Assembly: GCF_041146795.1 (NCBI RefSeq)
Contig: NC_135175.1
Location: 37,835,169-37,899,168 of the forward strand
Origin: Maylandia zebra
Lineage: Eukaryota > Chordata > Actinopteri > Cichliformes > Cichlidae
Direction of reading: 5' to 3'
DNA length: 64,000 bases
The position numbers were made by a program, and so were the translations under genes. This document shows positions 53,601-64,000 of this stretch, piece by piece. The stretch's first letter is position 1. Each line of letters opens with the position of its first letter. A model generated the notes under the pieces. The model ran no database searches. It was not told the DNA's origin and worked only from the letters and a program-made list of their open reading frames with translations.

Positions 53601-56600
53601 GTAAATCCTTTCCTTTTGTACTTTGTCTTTTTTCTGACTTTTCTTGTCTTTTTTCCTTAGTTTAGGTTTTTAGGGCTCCCTTAGAGTTAGGGCTAGAAGG
53701 GGAGGGGGGAGGGGGGCAATGGGGTTAGGGTAAGGACAGGGTAGTGGGTGGGGGGCTCCCCACAATGAGGGAGAGAGGCAATGGGCAGGGGCACCACCAA
53801 TCCCAGGAGGCACAGGCTGGTTAGGGTGTGGGGAAAGAATAGGCCCGGCTATGCCGGAACCTAGGTGCACGGTCCATCCATGGGACTGGTATTGGTGCCC
53901 CCTGATCAAAAAATTACCCTAAGCGGGTGTAGTGCACTGGGGTTGGGCCATTCGCGACGTTTCGGCTTAATTTAGCCTTCTTCAGGCTTGGCCCACCCGC
54001 TTCTTGTGTTCAATTTCGCCACTCTGGGCCTTTTATACTCTTGCTTTTCATTTCTGTTTTTCTTAACTTTTTTCGTTTCTTAATTTTTTCTTGTTCTCAG
54101 TTTTTTCTGCTTTAGCTCTCCCTTTTTCTGTTGTTCTTTGTTCTTTCTGTTTTTCTTTATCTTTCTCTTTGTATTTCTGTTTTTCTTTATTCTTGTTCTT
54201 TATTCTTTCTGTGTTTCTTTATCTTTCTCTTTATATTTCTGTTGTTCTTTATTCTCTCTGTTGTTCTTTATTATTTCACTTTATTTCTCTTGTGTTCTTT
54301 TCTTTATTCCTTCTCATATTTCTTTAAATGGCACCCCCTTCTTTTTAGACATCCCGTCCTGTTCTGTATTTTTCTTTATATGGCACCCCCTTCCTGTAAA
54401 TCCTTTCCTTTTGTACTTTGTCTTTTTTCTGACTTTTCTTGTCTTTTTTCCTTAGTTTAGGTTTTTAGGGCTCCCTTAGAGTTAGGGCTAGAAGGGGAGG
54501 GGGGAGGGGGGCAATGGGGTTAGGGTAAGGACAGGGTAGTGGGTGGGGGGCTCCCCACAATGAGGGAGAGAGGCAATGGGCAGGGGCACCACCAATCCCA
54601 GGAGGCACAGGCTGGTTAGGGTGTGGGGAAAGAATAGGCCCGGCTATGCCGGAACCTAGGTGCACGGTCCATCCATGGGACTGGTATTGGTGCCCCCTGA
54701 TCAAAAAATTACCCTAAGCGGGTGTAGTGCACTGGGGTTGGGCCATTCGCGACGTTTCGGCTTAATTTAGCCTTCTTCAGGCTTGGCCCACCCGCTTCTT
54801 GTGTTCAATTTCGCCACTCTGGGCCTTTTATACTCTTGCTTTTCATTTCTGTTTTTCTTAACTTTTTTCGTTTCTTAATTTTTTCTTGTTCTCAGTTTTT
54901 TCTGCTTTAGCTCTCCCTTTTTCTGTTGTTCTTTGTTCTTTCTGTTTTTCTTTATCTTTCTCTTTGTATTTCTGTTTTTCTTTATTCTTGTTCTTTATTC
55001 TTTCTGTGTTTCTTTATCTTTCTCTTTATATTTCTGTTGTTCTTTATTCTCTCTGTTGTTCTTTATTATTTCACTTTATTTCTCTTGTGTTCTTTTCTTT
55101 ATTCCTTCTCATATTTCTTTAAATGGCACCCCCTTCTTTTTAGACATCCCGTCCTGTTCTGTATTTTTCTTTATATGGCACCCCCTTCCTGTAAATCCTT
55201 TCCTTTTGTACTTTGTCTTTTTTCTGACTTTTCTTGTCTTTTTTCCTTAGTTTAGGTTTTTAGGGCTCCCTTAGAGTTAGGGCTAGAAGGGGAGGGGGGA
55301 GGGGGGCAATGGGGTTAGGGTAAGGACAGGGTAGTGGGTGGGGGGCTCCCCACAATGAGGGAGAGAGGCAATGGGCAGGGGCACCACCAATCCCAGGAGG
55401 CACAGGCTGGTTAGGGTGTGGGGAAAGAATAGGCCCGGCTATGCCGGAACCTAGGTGCACGGTCCATCCATGGGACTGGTATTGGTGCCCCCTGATCAAA
55501 AAATTACCCTAAGCGGGTGTAGTGCACTGGGGTTGGGCCATTCGCGACGTTTCGGCTTAATTTAGCCTTCTTCAGGCTTGGCCCACCCGCTTCTTGTGTT
55601 CAATTTCGCCACTCTGGGCCTTTTATACTCTTGCTTTTCATTTCTGTTTTTCTTAACTTTTTTCGTTTCTTAATTTTTTCTTGTTCTCAGTTTTTTCTGC
55701 TTTAGCTCTCCCTTTTTCTGTTGTTCTTTGTTCTTTCTGTTTTTCTTTATCTTTCTCTTTGTATTTCTGTTTTTCTTTATTCTTGTTCTTTATTCTTTCT
55801 GTGTTTCTTTATCTTTCTCTTTATATTTCTGTTGTTCTTTATTCTCTCTGTTGTTCTTTATTATTTCACTTTATTTCTCTTGTGTTCTTTTCTTTATTCC
55901 TTCTCATATTTCTTTAAATGGCACCCCCTTCTTTTTAGACATCCCGTCCTGTTCTGTATTTTTCTTTATATGGCACCCCCTTCCTGTAAATCCTTTCCTT
56001 TTGTACTTTGTCTTTTTTCTGACTTTTCTTGTCTTTTTTCCTTAGTTTAGGTTTTTAGGGCTCCCTTAGAGTTAGGGCTAGAAGGGGAGGGGGGAGGGGG
56101 GCAATGGGGTTAGGGTAAGGACAGGGTAGTGGGTGGGGGGCTCCCCACAATGAGGGAGAGAGGCAATGGGCAGGGGCACCACCAATCCCAGGAGGCACAG
56201 GCTGGTTAGGGTGTGGGGAAAGAATAGGCCCGGCTATGCCGGAACCTAGGTGCACGGTCCATCCATGGGACTGGTATTGGTGCCCCCTGATCAAAAAATT
56301 ACCCTAAGCGGGTGTAGTGCACTGGGGTTGGGCCATTCGCGACGTTTCGGCTTAATTTAGCCTTCTTCAGGCTTGGCCCACCCGCTTCTTGTGTTCAATT
56401 TCGCCACTCTGGGCCTTTTATACTCTTGCTTTTCATTTCTGTTTTTCTTAACTTTTTTCGTTTCTTAATTTTTTCTTGTTCTCAGTTTTTTCTGCTTTAG
56501 CTCTCCCTTTTTCTGTTGTTCTTTGTTCTTTCTGTTTTTCTTTATCTTTCTCTTTGTATTTCTGTTTTTCTTTATTCTTGTTCTTTATTCTTTCTGTGTT

Positions 56601-57740
56601 TCTTTATCTTTCTCTTTATATTTCTGTTGTTCTTTATTCTCTCTGTTGTTCTTTATTATTTCACTTTATTTCTCTTGTGTTCTTTTCTTTATTCCTTCTC
56701 ATATTTCTTTAAATGGCACCCCCTTCTTTTTAGACATCCCGTCCTGTTCTGTATTTTTCTTTATATGGCACCCCCTTCCTGTAAATCCTTTCCTTTTGTA
56801 CTTTGTCTTTTTTCTGACTTTTCTTGTCTTTTTTCCTTAGTTTAGGTTTTTAGGACTCCCTTAGAGTTAGGGCTAGAAGGGGAGGGGGGAGGGGGGAGGG
56901 GGGCAATGGGGTTAGGGTAAGGACAGGGTAGTGGGTGGGGGGCTCCCCACAATGAGGGAGAGAGGCAATGGGCAGGGGCACCACCAATCCCAGGAGGCAC
57001 AGGCTGGTTAGGGTGTGGGGAAAGAATAGGCCCGGCTATGCCGGAACCTAGGTGCACGGTCCATCCATGGGACTGGTATTGGTGCCCCCTGATCAAAAAA
57101 TTACCCTAAGCGGGTGTAGTGCACTGGGGTTGGGCCATTCGCGACGTTTCGGCTTAATTTAGCCTTCTTCAGGCTTGGCCCACCCGCTTCTTGTGTTCAA
57201 TTTCGCCACTCTGGGCCTTTTATACTCTTGCTTTTCATTTCTGTTTTTCTTAACTTTTTTCGTTTCTTAATTTTTTCTTGTTCTCAGTTTTTTCTGCTTT
57301 AGCTCTCCCTTTTTCTGTTGTTCTTTGTTCTTTCTGTTTTTCTTTATCTTTCTCTTTGTATTTCTGTTTTTCTTTATTCTTGTTCTTTATTCTTTCTGTG
57401 TTTCTTTATCTTTCTCTTTATATTTCTGTTGTTCTTTATTCTCTCTGTTGTTCTTTATTATTTCACTTTATTTCTCTTGTGTTCTTTTCTTTATTCCTTC
57501 TCATATTTCTTTAAATGGCACCCCCTTCTTTTTAGACATCCCGTCCTGTTCTGTATTTTTCTTTATATGGCACCCCCTTCCTGTAAATCCTTTCCTTTTG
57601 TACTTTGTCTTTTTTCTGACTTTTCTTGTCTTTTTTCCTTAGTTTAGGTTTTTAGGGCTCCCTTAGAGTTAGGGCTAGAAGGGGAGGGGGGAGGGGGGCA
57701 ATGGGGTTAGGGTAAGGACAGGGTAGTGGGTGGGGGGCTC
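50641..57740. repeat. 795-bp tandem array, about 9 nearly identical copies
   Basis: Units start at 50641, 51436, 52231, 53026, 53821, 54616, 55411, 56206 and 57008. The period is exactly 795 except for one unit of 802 (extra ggggagg-type 7 bp near 56890, with a G-to-A at 56854). The ninth is cut short in its last segment. Each unit: ttagggtgtggggaaagaat head, gcacggtccatccatggg, tgatcaaaaaattaccctaa, hammerhead-like motif, ccttttatactc, about 400 bp of T-rich (pyrimidine) DNA, tggcacccccttc and gacatcccgtcctgt, a G-rich block, and gaggcacaggctgg. Open frames of 78-109 codons in it are low-complexity Phe/Leu/Ser and are not genes. Confidence 0.97.
50777..50805 (-). ncRNA. Hammerhead-ribozyme-like motif of the 795-bp unit (9 copies)
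   Basis: Minus strand CUGAAGA-A, stem II GGCU/AGCC, GAAACGUC, then GCG. Stem I: GC/GC next to the core, small internal loop, and GGGCCA with UGGCCC. Other copies start at 51572, 52367, 53162, 53957, 54752, 55547, 56342 and 57144. Predicted cleavage would follow the C of ACGUC. Differences from the canonical fold: one unpaired A before stem II, and stem III reduced to self-complementary ACGU, which would favour a dimeric form. Confidence 0.6.
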
Positions 57741-57780
57741 AGGGTAGGGTTAGGGGGTTAGGGTTAGGGGGTTAGGTGTT
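57741..57780 (+). repeat. TTAGGG-type junction between the two arrays
   Basis: agggtagggttagggggtta then gggttagggggttaggtg separates the truncated last 795-bp unit from the first 1036-bp unit. The break in the 795 unit falls directly at this telomere-like tract. Confidence 0.9.
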
Positions 57781-60700
57781 GGGTAAAGACCAGGCCCGGC
57801 TATTGCCGGAACCTGAATGCACGGTCCATCAATGGGACTGGGAACGGTGCCCCCTGTTCAAAAAATTACCCTTAGCGGGTGTAGTGCACTGCCGTTGGGC
57901 CATCGCGACGTTTCGGCTGGGTGCAGCCTTCTTCAGGCTGGCCCAACGTCTTTCTGTTCTCTATGTTGCCACTCGGGGCCTTTTATACTGGGCTGTCTCC
58001 GCCCCTTTTGTTTCTCTTGAGATTTCTTTTTCTAAGTTTTTTCTGTTTCTCAGCTTTTACGTGATTCTCCCTTTTTCTATCTTTCTTTACGTTTTGTCTT
58101 TCAACCTCAACCCTTGTTTACTTGTTTTTTTCTATATTTTCTTCTTTCTGTTTATATGGCACCCCCTGCATTGTAGACATCCCGTCCTGTGTTCTTTATA
58201 TTTTCTTTAATGGCACCCCCTTCCTTTATATCCTTTCCATTTTTTCTGTTTGTGTCACTTATTCCTTCTTTGTTTATCTTATCTTTCTTTGTGTCTTTAA
58301 CGTGACTTTCTTATTATTAACTTGTGTCTTTTACGTGACTTCCTTATGCTCTTTCTTGAGTTTTCTTATCTTTCTTTGTGTCCTTTACGTGACTTTCTTA
58401 GTTTCTCTTTTCTTTGTTTGTGTCCCTTTTTCCCTCTTTGTTTTTCTTATCTTTCTTTGTGTCTTTTACGTGACTTTCTTCTTCCTTTTCTTAGGCTTTA
58501 TGTGTCTTTTACGTGACTTTTTCTTATCTTTCTCTGTGTCCTTTACGTGACTTTCTTAGTTTCTCTTTTCTTTGTTTGTGTCACTTTTTCCCTCTTTGTT
58601 TGTCTTATCTTTCTTTGTGTCTTTTACGTGACCTTCTTCTTCCTTTTCTTAGGTTTTATATTGTTCCCTTAGGTGAGGGATAAGAGGGGGGAGGAGGGGA
58701 GGGGGGTCAAAGGGGTTAGGGTTAGGGAAAGTTAGTGGGTGGGGGGATTCCCATTCTTAGGGAGTTATTAGGCAGGGGCACCACCAATCCCATGAGGCAC
58801 AGGCTGGTTAGGTGTTGGGTAAAGACCAGGCCCGGCTATTGCCGGAACCTGAATGCACGGTCCATCAATGGGACTGGGAACGGTGCCCCCTGTTCAAAAA
58901 ATTACCCTTAGCGGGTGTAGTGCACTGCCGTTGGGCCATCGCGACGTTTCGGCTGGGTGCAGCCTTCTTCAGGCTGGCCCAACGTCTTTCTGTTCTCTAT
59001 GTTGCCACTCGGGGCCTTTTATACTGGGCTGTCTCCGCCCCTTTTGTTTCTCTTGAGATTTCTTTTTCTAAGTTTTTTCTGTTTCTCAGCTTTTACGTGA
59101 TTCTCCCTTTTTCTATCTTTCTTTACGTTTTGTCTTTCAACCTCAACCCTTGTTTACTTGTTTTTTTCTATATTTTCTTCTTTCTGTTTATATGGCACCC
59201 CCTGCATTGTAGACATCCCGTCCTGTGTTCTTTATATTTTCTTTAATGGCACCCCCTTCCTTTATATCCTTTCCATTTTTTCTGTTTGTGTCACTTATTC
59301 CTTCTTTGTTTATCTTATCTTTCTTTGTGTCTTTAACGTGACTTTCTTATTATTATCTTGTGTCTTTTACGTGACTTCCTTATGCTCTTTCTTGAGTTTT
59401 CTTATCTTTCTTTGTGTCCTTTACGTGACTTTCTTAGTTTCTCTTTTCTTTGTTTGTGTCCCTTTTTCCCTCTTTGTTTTTCTTATCTTTCTTTGTGTCT
59501 TTTACGTGACTTTCTTCTTCCTTTTCTTAGGCTTTATGTGTCTTTTACGTGACTTTTTCTTATCTTTCTCTGTGTCCTTTACGTGACTTTCTTAGTTTCT
59601 CTTTTCTTTGTTTGTGTCACTTTTTCCCTCTTTGTTTGTCTTATCTTTCTTTGTGTCTTTTACGTGACCTTCTTCTTCCTTTTCTTAGGTTTTATATTGT
59701 TCCCTTAGGTGAGGGATAAGAGGGGGGAGGAGGGGAGGGGGGTCAAAGGGGTTAGGGTTAGGGAAAGTTAGTGGGTGGGGGGATTCCCATTCTTAGGGAG
59801 TTATTAGGCAGGGGCACCACCAATCCCATGAGGCACAGGCTGGTTAGGTGTTGGGTAAAGACCAGGCCCGGCTATTGCCGGAACCTGAATGCACGGTCCA
59901 TCAATGGGACTGGGAACGGTGCCCCCTGTTCAAAAAATTACCCTTAGCGGGTGTAGTGCACTGCCGTTGGGCCATCGCGACGTTTCGGCTGGGTGCAGCC
60001 TTCTTCAGGCTGGCCCAACGTCTTTCTGTTCTCTATGTTGCCACTCGGGGCCTTTTATACTGGGCTGTCTCCGCCCCTTTTGTTTCTCTTGAGATTTCTT
60101 TTTCTAAGTTTTTTCTGTTTCTCAGCTTTTACGTGATTCTCCCTTTTTCTATCTTTCTTTACGTTTTGTCTTTCAACCTCAACCCTTGTTTACTTGTTTT
60201 TTTCTATATTTTCTTCTTTCTGTTTATATGGCACCCCCTGCATTGTAGACATCCCGTCCTGTGTTCTTTATATTTTCTTTAATGGCACCCCCTTCCTTTA
60301 TATCCTTTCCATTTTTTCTGTTTGTGTCACTTATTCCTTCTTTGTTTATCTTATCTTTCTTTGTGTCTTTAACGTGACTTTCTTATTATTATCTTGTGTC
60401 TTTTACGTGACTTCCTTATGCTCTTTCTTGAGTTTTCTTATCTTTCTTTGTGTCCTTTACGTGACTTTCTTAGTTTCTCTTTTCTTTGTTTGTGTCCCTT
60501 TTTCCCTCTTTGTTTTTCTTATCTTTCTTTGTGTCTTTTACGTGACTTTCTTCTTCCTTTTCTTAGGCTTTATGTGTCTTTTACGTGACTTTTTCTTATC
60601 TTTCTCTGTGTCCTTTACGTGACTTTCTTAGTTTCTCTTTTCTTTGTTTGTGTCACTTTTTCCCTCTTTGTTTGTCTTATCTTTCTTTGTGTCTTTTACG

Positions 60701-63700
60701 TGACCTTCTTCTTCCTTTTCTTAGGTTTTATATTGTTCCCTTAGGTGAGGGATAAGAGGGGGGAGGAGGGGAGGGGGGTCAAAGGGGTTAGGGTTAGGGA
60801 AAGTTAGTGGGTGGGGGGATTCCCATTCTTAGGGAGTTATTAGGCAGGGGCACCACCAATCCCATGAGGCACAGGCTGGTTAGGTGTTGGGTAAAGACCA
60901 GGCCCGGCTATTGCCGGAACCTGAATGCACGGTCCATCAATGGGACTGGGAACGGTGCCCCCTGTTCAAAAAATTACCCTTAGCGGGTGTAGTGCACTGC
61001 CGTTGGGCCATCGCGACGTTTCGGCTGGGTGCAGCCTTCTTCAGGCTGGCCCAACGTCTTTCTGTTCTCTATGTTGCCACTCGGGGCCTTTTATACTGGG
61101 CTGTCTCCGCCCCTTTTGTTTCTCTTGAGATTTCTTTTTCTAAGTTTTTTCTGTTTCTCAGCTTTTACGTGATTCTCCCTTTTTCTATCTTTCTTTACGT
61201 TTTGTCTTTCAACCTCAACCCTTGTTTACTTGTTTTTTTCTATATTTTCTTCTTTCTGTTTATATGGCACCCCCTGCATTGTAGACATCCCGTCCTGTGT
61301 TCTTTATATTTTCTTTAATGGCACCCCCTTCCTTTATATCCTTTCCATTTTTTCTGTTTGTGTCACTTATTCCTTCTTTGTTTATCTTATCTTTCTTTGT
61401 GTCTTTAACGTGACTTTCTTATTATTATCTTGTGTCTTTTACGTGACTTCCTTATGCTCTTTCTTGAGTTTTCTTATCTTTCTTTGTGTCCTTTACGTGA
61501 CTTTCTTAGTTTCTCTTTTCTTTGTTTGTGTCCCTTTTTCCCTCTTTGTTTTTCTTATCTTTCTTTGTGTCTTTTACGTGACTTTCTTCTTCCTTTTCTT
61601 AGGCTTTATGTGTCTTTTACGTGACTTTTTCTTATCTTTCTCTGTGTCCTTTACGTGACTTTCTTAGTTTCTCTTTTCTTTGTTTGTGTCACTTTTTCCC
61701 TCTTTGTTTGTCTTATCTTTCTTTGTGTCTTTTACGTGACCTTCTTCTTCCTTTTCTTAGGTTTTATATTGTTCCCTTAGGTGAGGGATAAGAGGGGGGA
61801 GGAGGGGAGGGGGGTCAAAGGGGTTAGGGTTAGGGAAAGTTAGTGGGTGGGGGGATTCCCATTCTTAGGGAGTTATTAGGCAGGGGCACCACCAATCCCA
61901 TGAGGCACAGGCTGGTTAGGTGTTGGGTAAAGACCAGGCCCGGCTATTGCCGGAACCTGAATGCACGGTCCATCAATGGGACTGGGAACGGTGCCCCCTG
62001 TTCAAAAAATTACCCTTAGCGGGTGTAGTGCACTGCCGTTGGGCCATCGCGACGTTTCGGCTGGGTGCAGCCTTCTTCAGGCTGGCCCAACGTCTTTCTG
62101 TTCTCTATGTTGCCACTCGGGGCCTTTTATACTGGGCTGTCTCCGCCCCTTTTGTTTCTCTTGAGATTTCTTTTTCTAAGTTTTTTCTGTTTCTCAGCTT
62201 TTACGTGATTCTCCCTTTTTCTATCTTTCTTTACGTTTTGTCTTTCAACCTCAACCCTTGTTTACTTGTTTTTTTCTATATTTTCTTCTTTCTGTTTATA
62301 TGGCACCCCCTGCATTGTAGACATCCCGTCCTGTGTTCTTTATATTTTCTTTAATGGCACCCCCTTCCTTTATATCCTTTCCATTTTTTCTGTTTGTGTC
62401 ACTTATTCCTTCTTTGTTTATCTTATCTTTCTTTGTGTCTTTAACGTGACTTTCTTATTATTATCTTGTGTCTTTTACGTGACTTCCTTATGCTCTTTCT
62501 TGAGTTTTCTTATCTTTCTTTGTGTCCTTTACGTGACTTTCTTAGTTTCTCTTTTCTTTGTTTGTGTCCCTTTTTCCCTCTTTGTTTTTCTTATCTTTCT
62601 TTGTGTCTTTTACGTGACTTTCTTCTTCCTTTTCTTAGGCTTTATGTGTCTTTTACGTGACTTTTTCTTATCTTTCTCTGTGTCCTTTACGTGACTTTCT
62701 TAGTTTCTCTTTTCTTTGTTTGTGTCACTTTTTCCCTCTTTGTTTGTCTTATCTTTCTTTGTGTCTTTTACGTGACCTTCTTCTTCCTTTTCTTAGGTTT
62801 TATATTGTTCCCTTAGGTGAGGGATAAGAGGGGGGAGGAGGGGAGGGGGGTCAAAGGGGTTAGGGTTAGGGAAAGTTAGTGGGTGGGGGGATTCCCATTC
62901 TTAGGGAGTTATTAGGCAGGGGCACCACCAATCCCATGAGGCACAGGCTGGTTAGGTGTTGGGTAAAGACCAGGCCCGGCTATTGCCGGAACCTGAATGC
63001 ACGGTCCATCAATGGGACTGGGAACGGTGCCCCCTGTTCAAAAAATTACCCTTAGCGGGTGTAGTGCACTGCCGTTGGGCCATCGCGACGTTTCGGCTGG
63101 GTGCAGCCTTCTTCAGGCTGGCCCAACGTCTTTCTGTTCTCTATGTTGCCACTCGGGGCCTTTTATACTGGGCTGTCTCCGCCCCTTTTGTTTCTCTTGA
63201 GATTTCTTTTTCTAAGTTTTTTCTGTTTCTCAGCTTTTACGTGATTCTCCCTTTTTCTATCTTTCTTTACGTTTTGTCTTTCAACCTCAACCCTTGTTTA
63301 CTTGTTTTTTTCTATATTTTCTTCTTTCTGTTTATATGGCACCCCCTGCATTGTAGACATCCCGTCCTGTGTTCTTTATATTTTCTTTAATGGCACCCCC
63401 TTCCTTTATATCCTTTCCATTTTTTCTGTTTGTGTCACTTATTCCTTCTTTGTTTATCTTATCTTTCTTTGTGTCTTTAACGTGACTTTCTTATTATTAA
63501 CTTGTGTCTTTTACGTGACTTCCTTATGCTCTTTCTTGAGTTTTCTTATCTTTCTTTGTGTCCTTTACGTGACTTTCTTAGTTTCTCTTTTCTTTGTTTG
63601 TGTCCCTTTTTCCCTCTTTGTTTTTCTTATCTTTCTTTGTGTCTTTTACGTGACTTTCTTCTTCCTTTTCTTAGGCTTTATGTGTCTTTTACGTGACTTT

Positions 63701-64000
63701 TTCTTATCTTTCTCTGTGTCCTTTACGTGACTTTCTTAGTTTCTCTTTTCTTTGTTTGTGTCACTTTTTCCCTCTTTGTTTGTCTTATCTTTCTTTGTGT
63801 CTTTTACGTGACCTTCTTCTTCCTTTTCTTAGGTTTTATATTGTTCCCTTAGGTGAGGGATAAGAGGGGGGAGGAGGGGAGGGGGGTCAAAGGGGTTAGG
63901 GTTAGGGAAAGTTAGTGGGTGGGGGGATTCCCATTCTTAGGGAGTTATTAGGCAGGGGCACCACCAATCCCATGAGGCACAGGCTGGTTAGGTGTTGGGT
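57771..64000. repeat. 1036-bp tandem array, six copies plus start of a seventh, runs off the window
   Basis: Units start at 57771, 58807, 59843, 60879, 61915 and 62951, with a seventh beginning at 63987. Period exactly 1036. Head gttaggtgttgggtaaagac, gcacggtccatcaatgggac, ttcaaaaaattacccttagc, hammerhead-like motif, ggccttttatactg, then about 650 bp of T-rich DNA with eight acgtga words, tggcaccccctgc, gacatcccgtcctgtg, G-rich block, gaggcacaggctggtta. The head, motif and gcacccc/catcccgtcct blocks are shared with the 795-bp unit; the T-rich part is different. One site varies: A at 58320 and 63500, T at 59356, 60392, 61428 and 62464. Frames of 64-144 codons are low complexity and not called. 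Confidence 0.97.
57908..57936 (-). ncRNA. Hammerhead-ribozyme-like motif of the 1036-bp unit (6 copies)
   Basis: Minus strand CUGAAGA-A, stem II GGCUG/CAGCC closed by a CACC loop, GAAACGUC. Stem I: GC/GC next to the core, a two-base bulge, then CGUUGGGCCA with UGGCCCAACG, the longest outer helix in the window. Other copies start at 58944, 59980, 61016, 62052 and 63088. Confidence 0.62.

Noticed and set aside
50911..58020. Many identical 64-144-codon open frames, rich in Phe/Leu/Ser or Val, in the 795- and 1036-bp units
   Set aside because: They are translations of T-rich repeat DNA, overlap in several frames, have no domain, and the supposed starts are not conserved in diverged units. Tandem identity alone explains their repetition.

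Overview
This is vertebrate nuclear DNA, most likely from a teleost (percomorph) fish. The evidence is multi-exon genes with GT-AG introns, Tc1/mariner, hAT-like, Rex1/L2/RTE-type LINE and tRNA-SINE insertions of the kinds that fill fish genomes, and TTAGGG telomere-type repeats. No bacterial or viral operon is present. The G-rich telomere strand is on + and becomes denser to the right, so the right edge lies toward a chromosome end: the window runs from a gene-bearing subtelomere into telomere-associated repeats.

Genes, all on the + strand: (1) a complete 12-exon G-protein alpha-s/olf gene (gnal-like), 1683-13659, 378 aa; (2) zbtb14, a BTB plus five C2H2 zinc-finger transcription factor, coding exons 31586-39669, 433 aa, with a CpG island and a candidate non-coding first exon near 25.0-25.8 kb; (3) a tentative 3' end of an unrecognised coiled-coil gene, 43523-44384; (4) a small two-exon cytochrome c oxidase subunit 8-like gene, 44453-44824. 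The four genes do not form a pathway. The gnal/zbtb14 pairing recalls human chromosome 18p, where both are found.

Mobile DNA: introns and intergenic DNA are packed with nested transposons. The gnal introns hold a full-length Tc1-like element whose only visible ORF defect is one nonsense codon (2777-4379), a Rex1/CR1-group LINE (8055-10548), a hAT-like element with a LINE tail inside it (10694-12096) and a tRNA-SINE. Between gnal and zbtb14 lie a 4.56-kb element with a perfect 8-bp target duplication and a THAP-domain relic (16711-21268), and a 3.3-kb foldback-type palindrome with a perfect 9-bp target duplication (21675-24983) that abuts the zbtb14 CpG island. A pair of related elements in opposite orientation follows (26270-27709 and 29017-30255). 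The first zbtb14 coding intron carries an L2-like LINE, an RTE/Rex3-like LINE, a SINE, and a second Tc1/mariner element with a LINE fragment inserted in it.

From about 47 kb to the end the window is telomere-associated repeat. Proximal units are single and diverged (47-50.6 kb). They are followed by a nearly perfect 795-bp tandem array (about 9 copies, 50641-57740) and a nearly perfect 1036-bp array (6 copies plus the start of a seventh, 57771-64000). Units alternate with TTAGGG-type tracts. Each main unit carries, on the C-rich (minus) strand, a short hammerhead-ribozyme-like motif with covarying stems. The same motif occurs twice in the foldback element. The best candidate for an undescribed system here is this family of ribozyme-bearing, telomere-attached repeats, possibly non-autonomous derivatives of Penelope-like elements.
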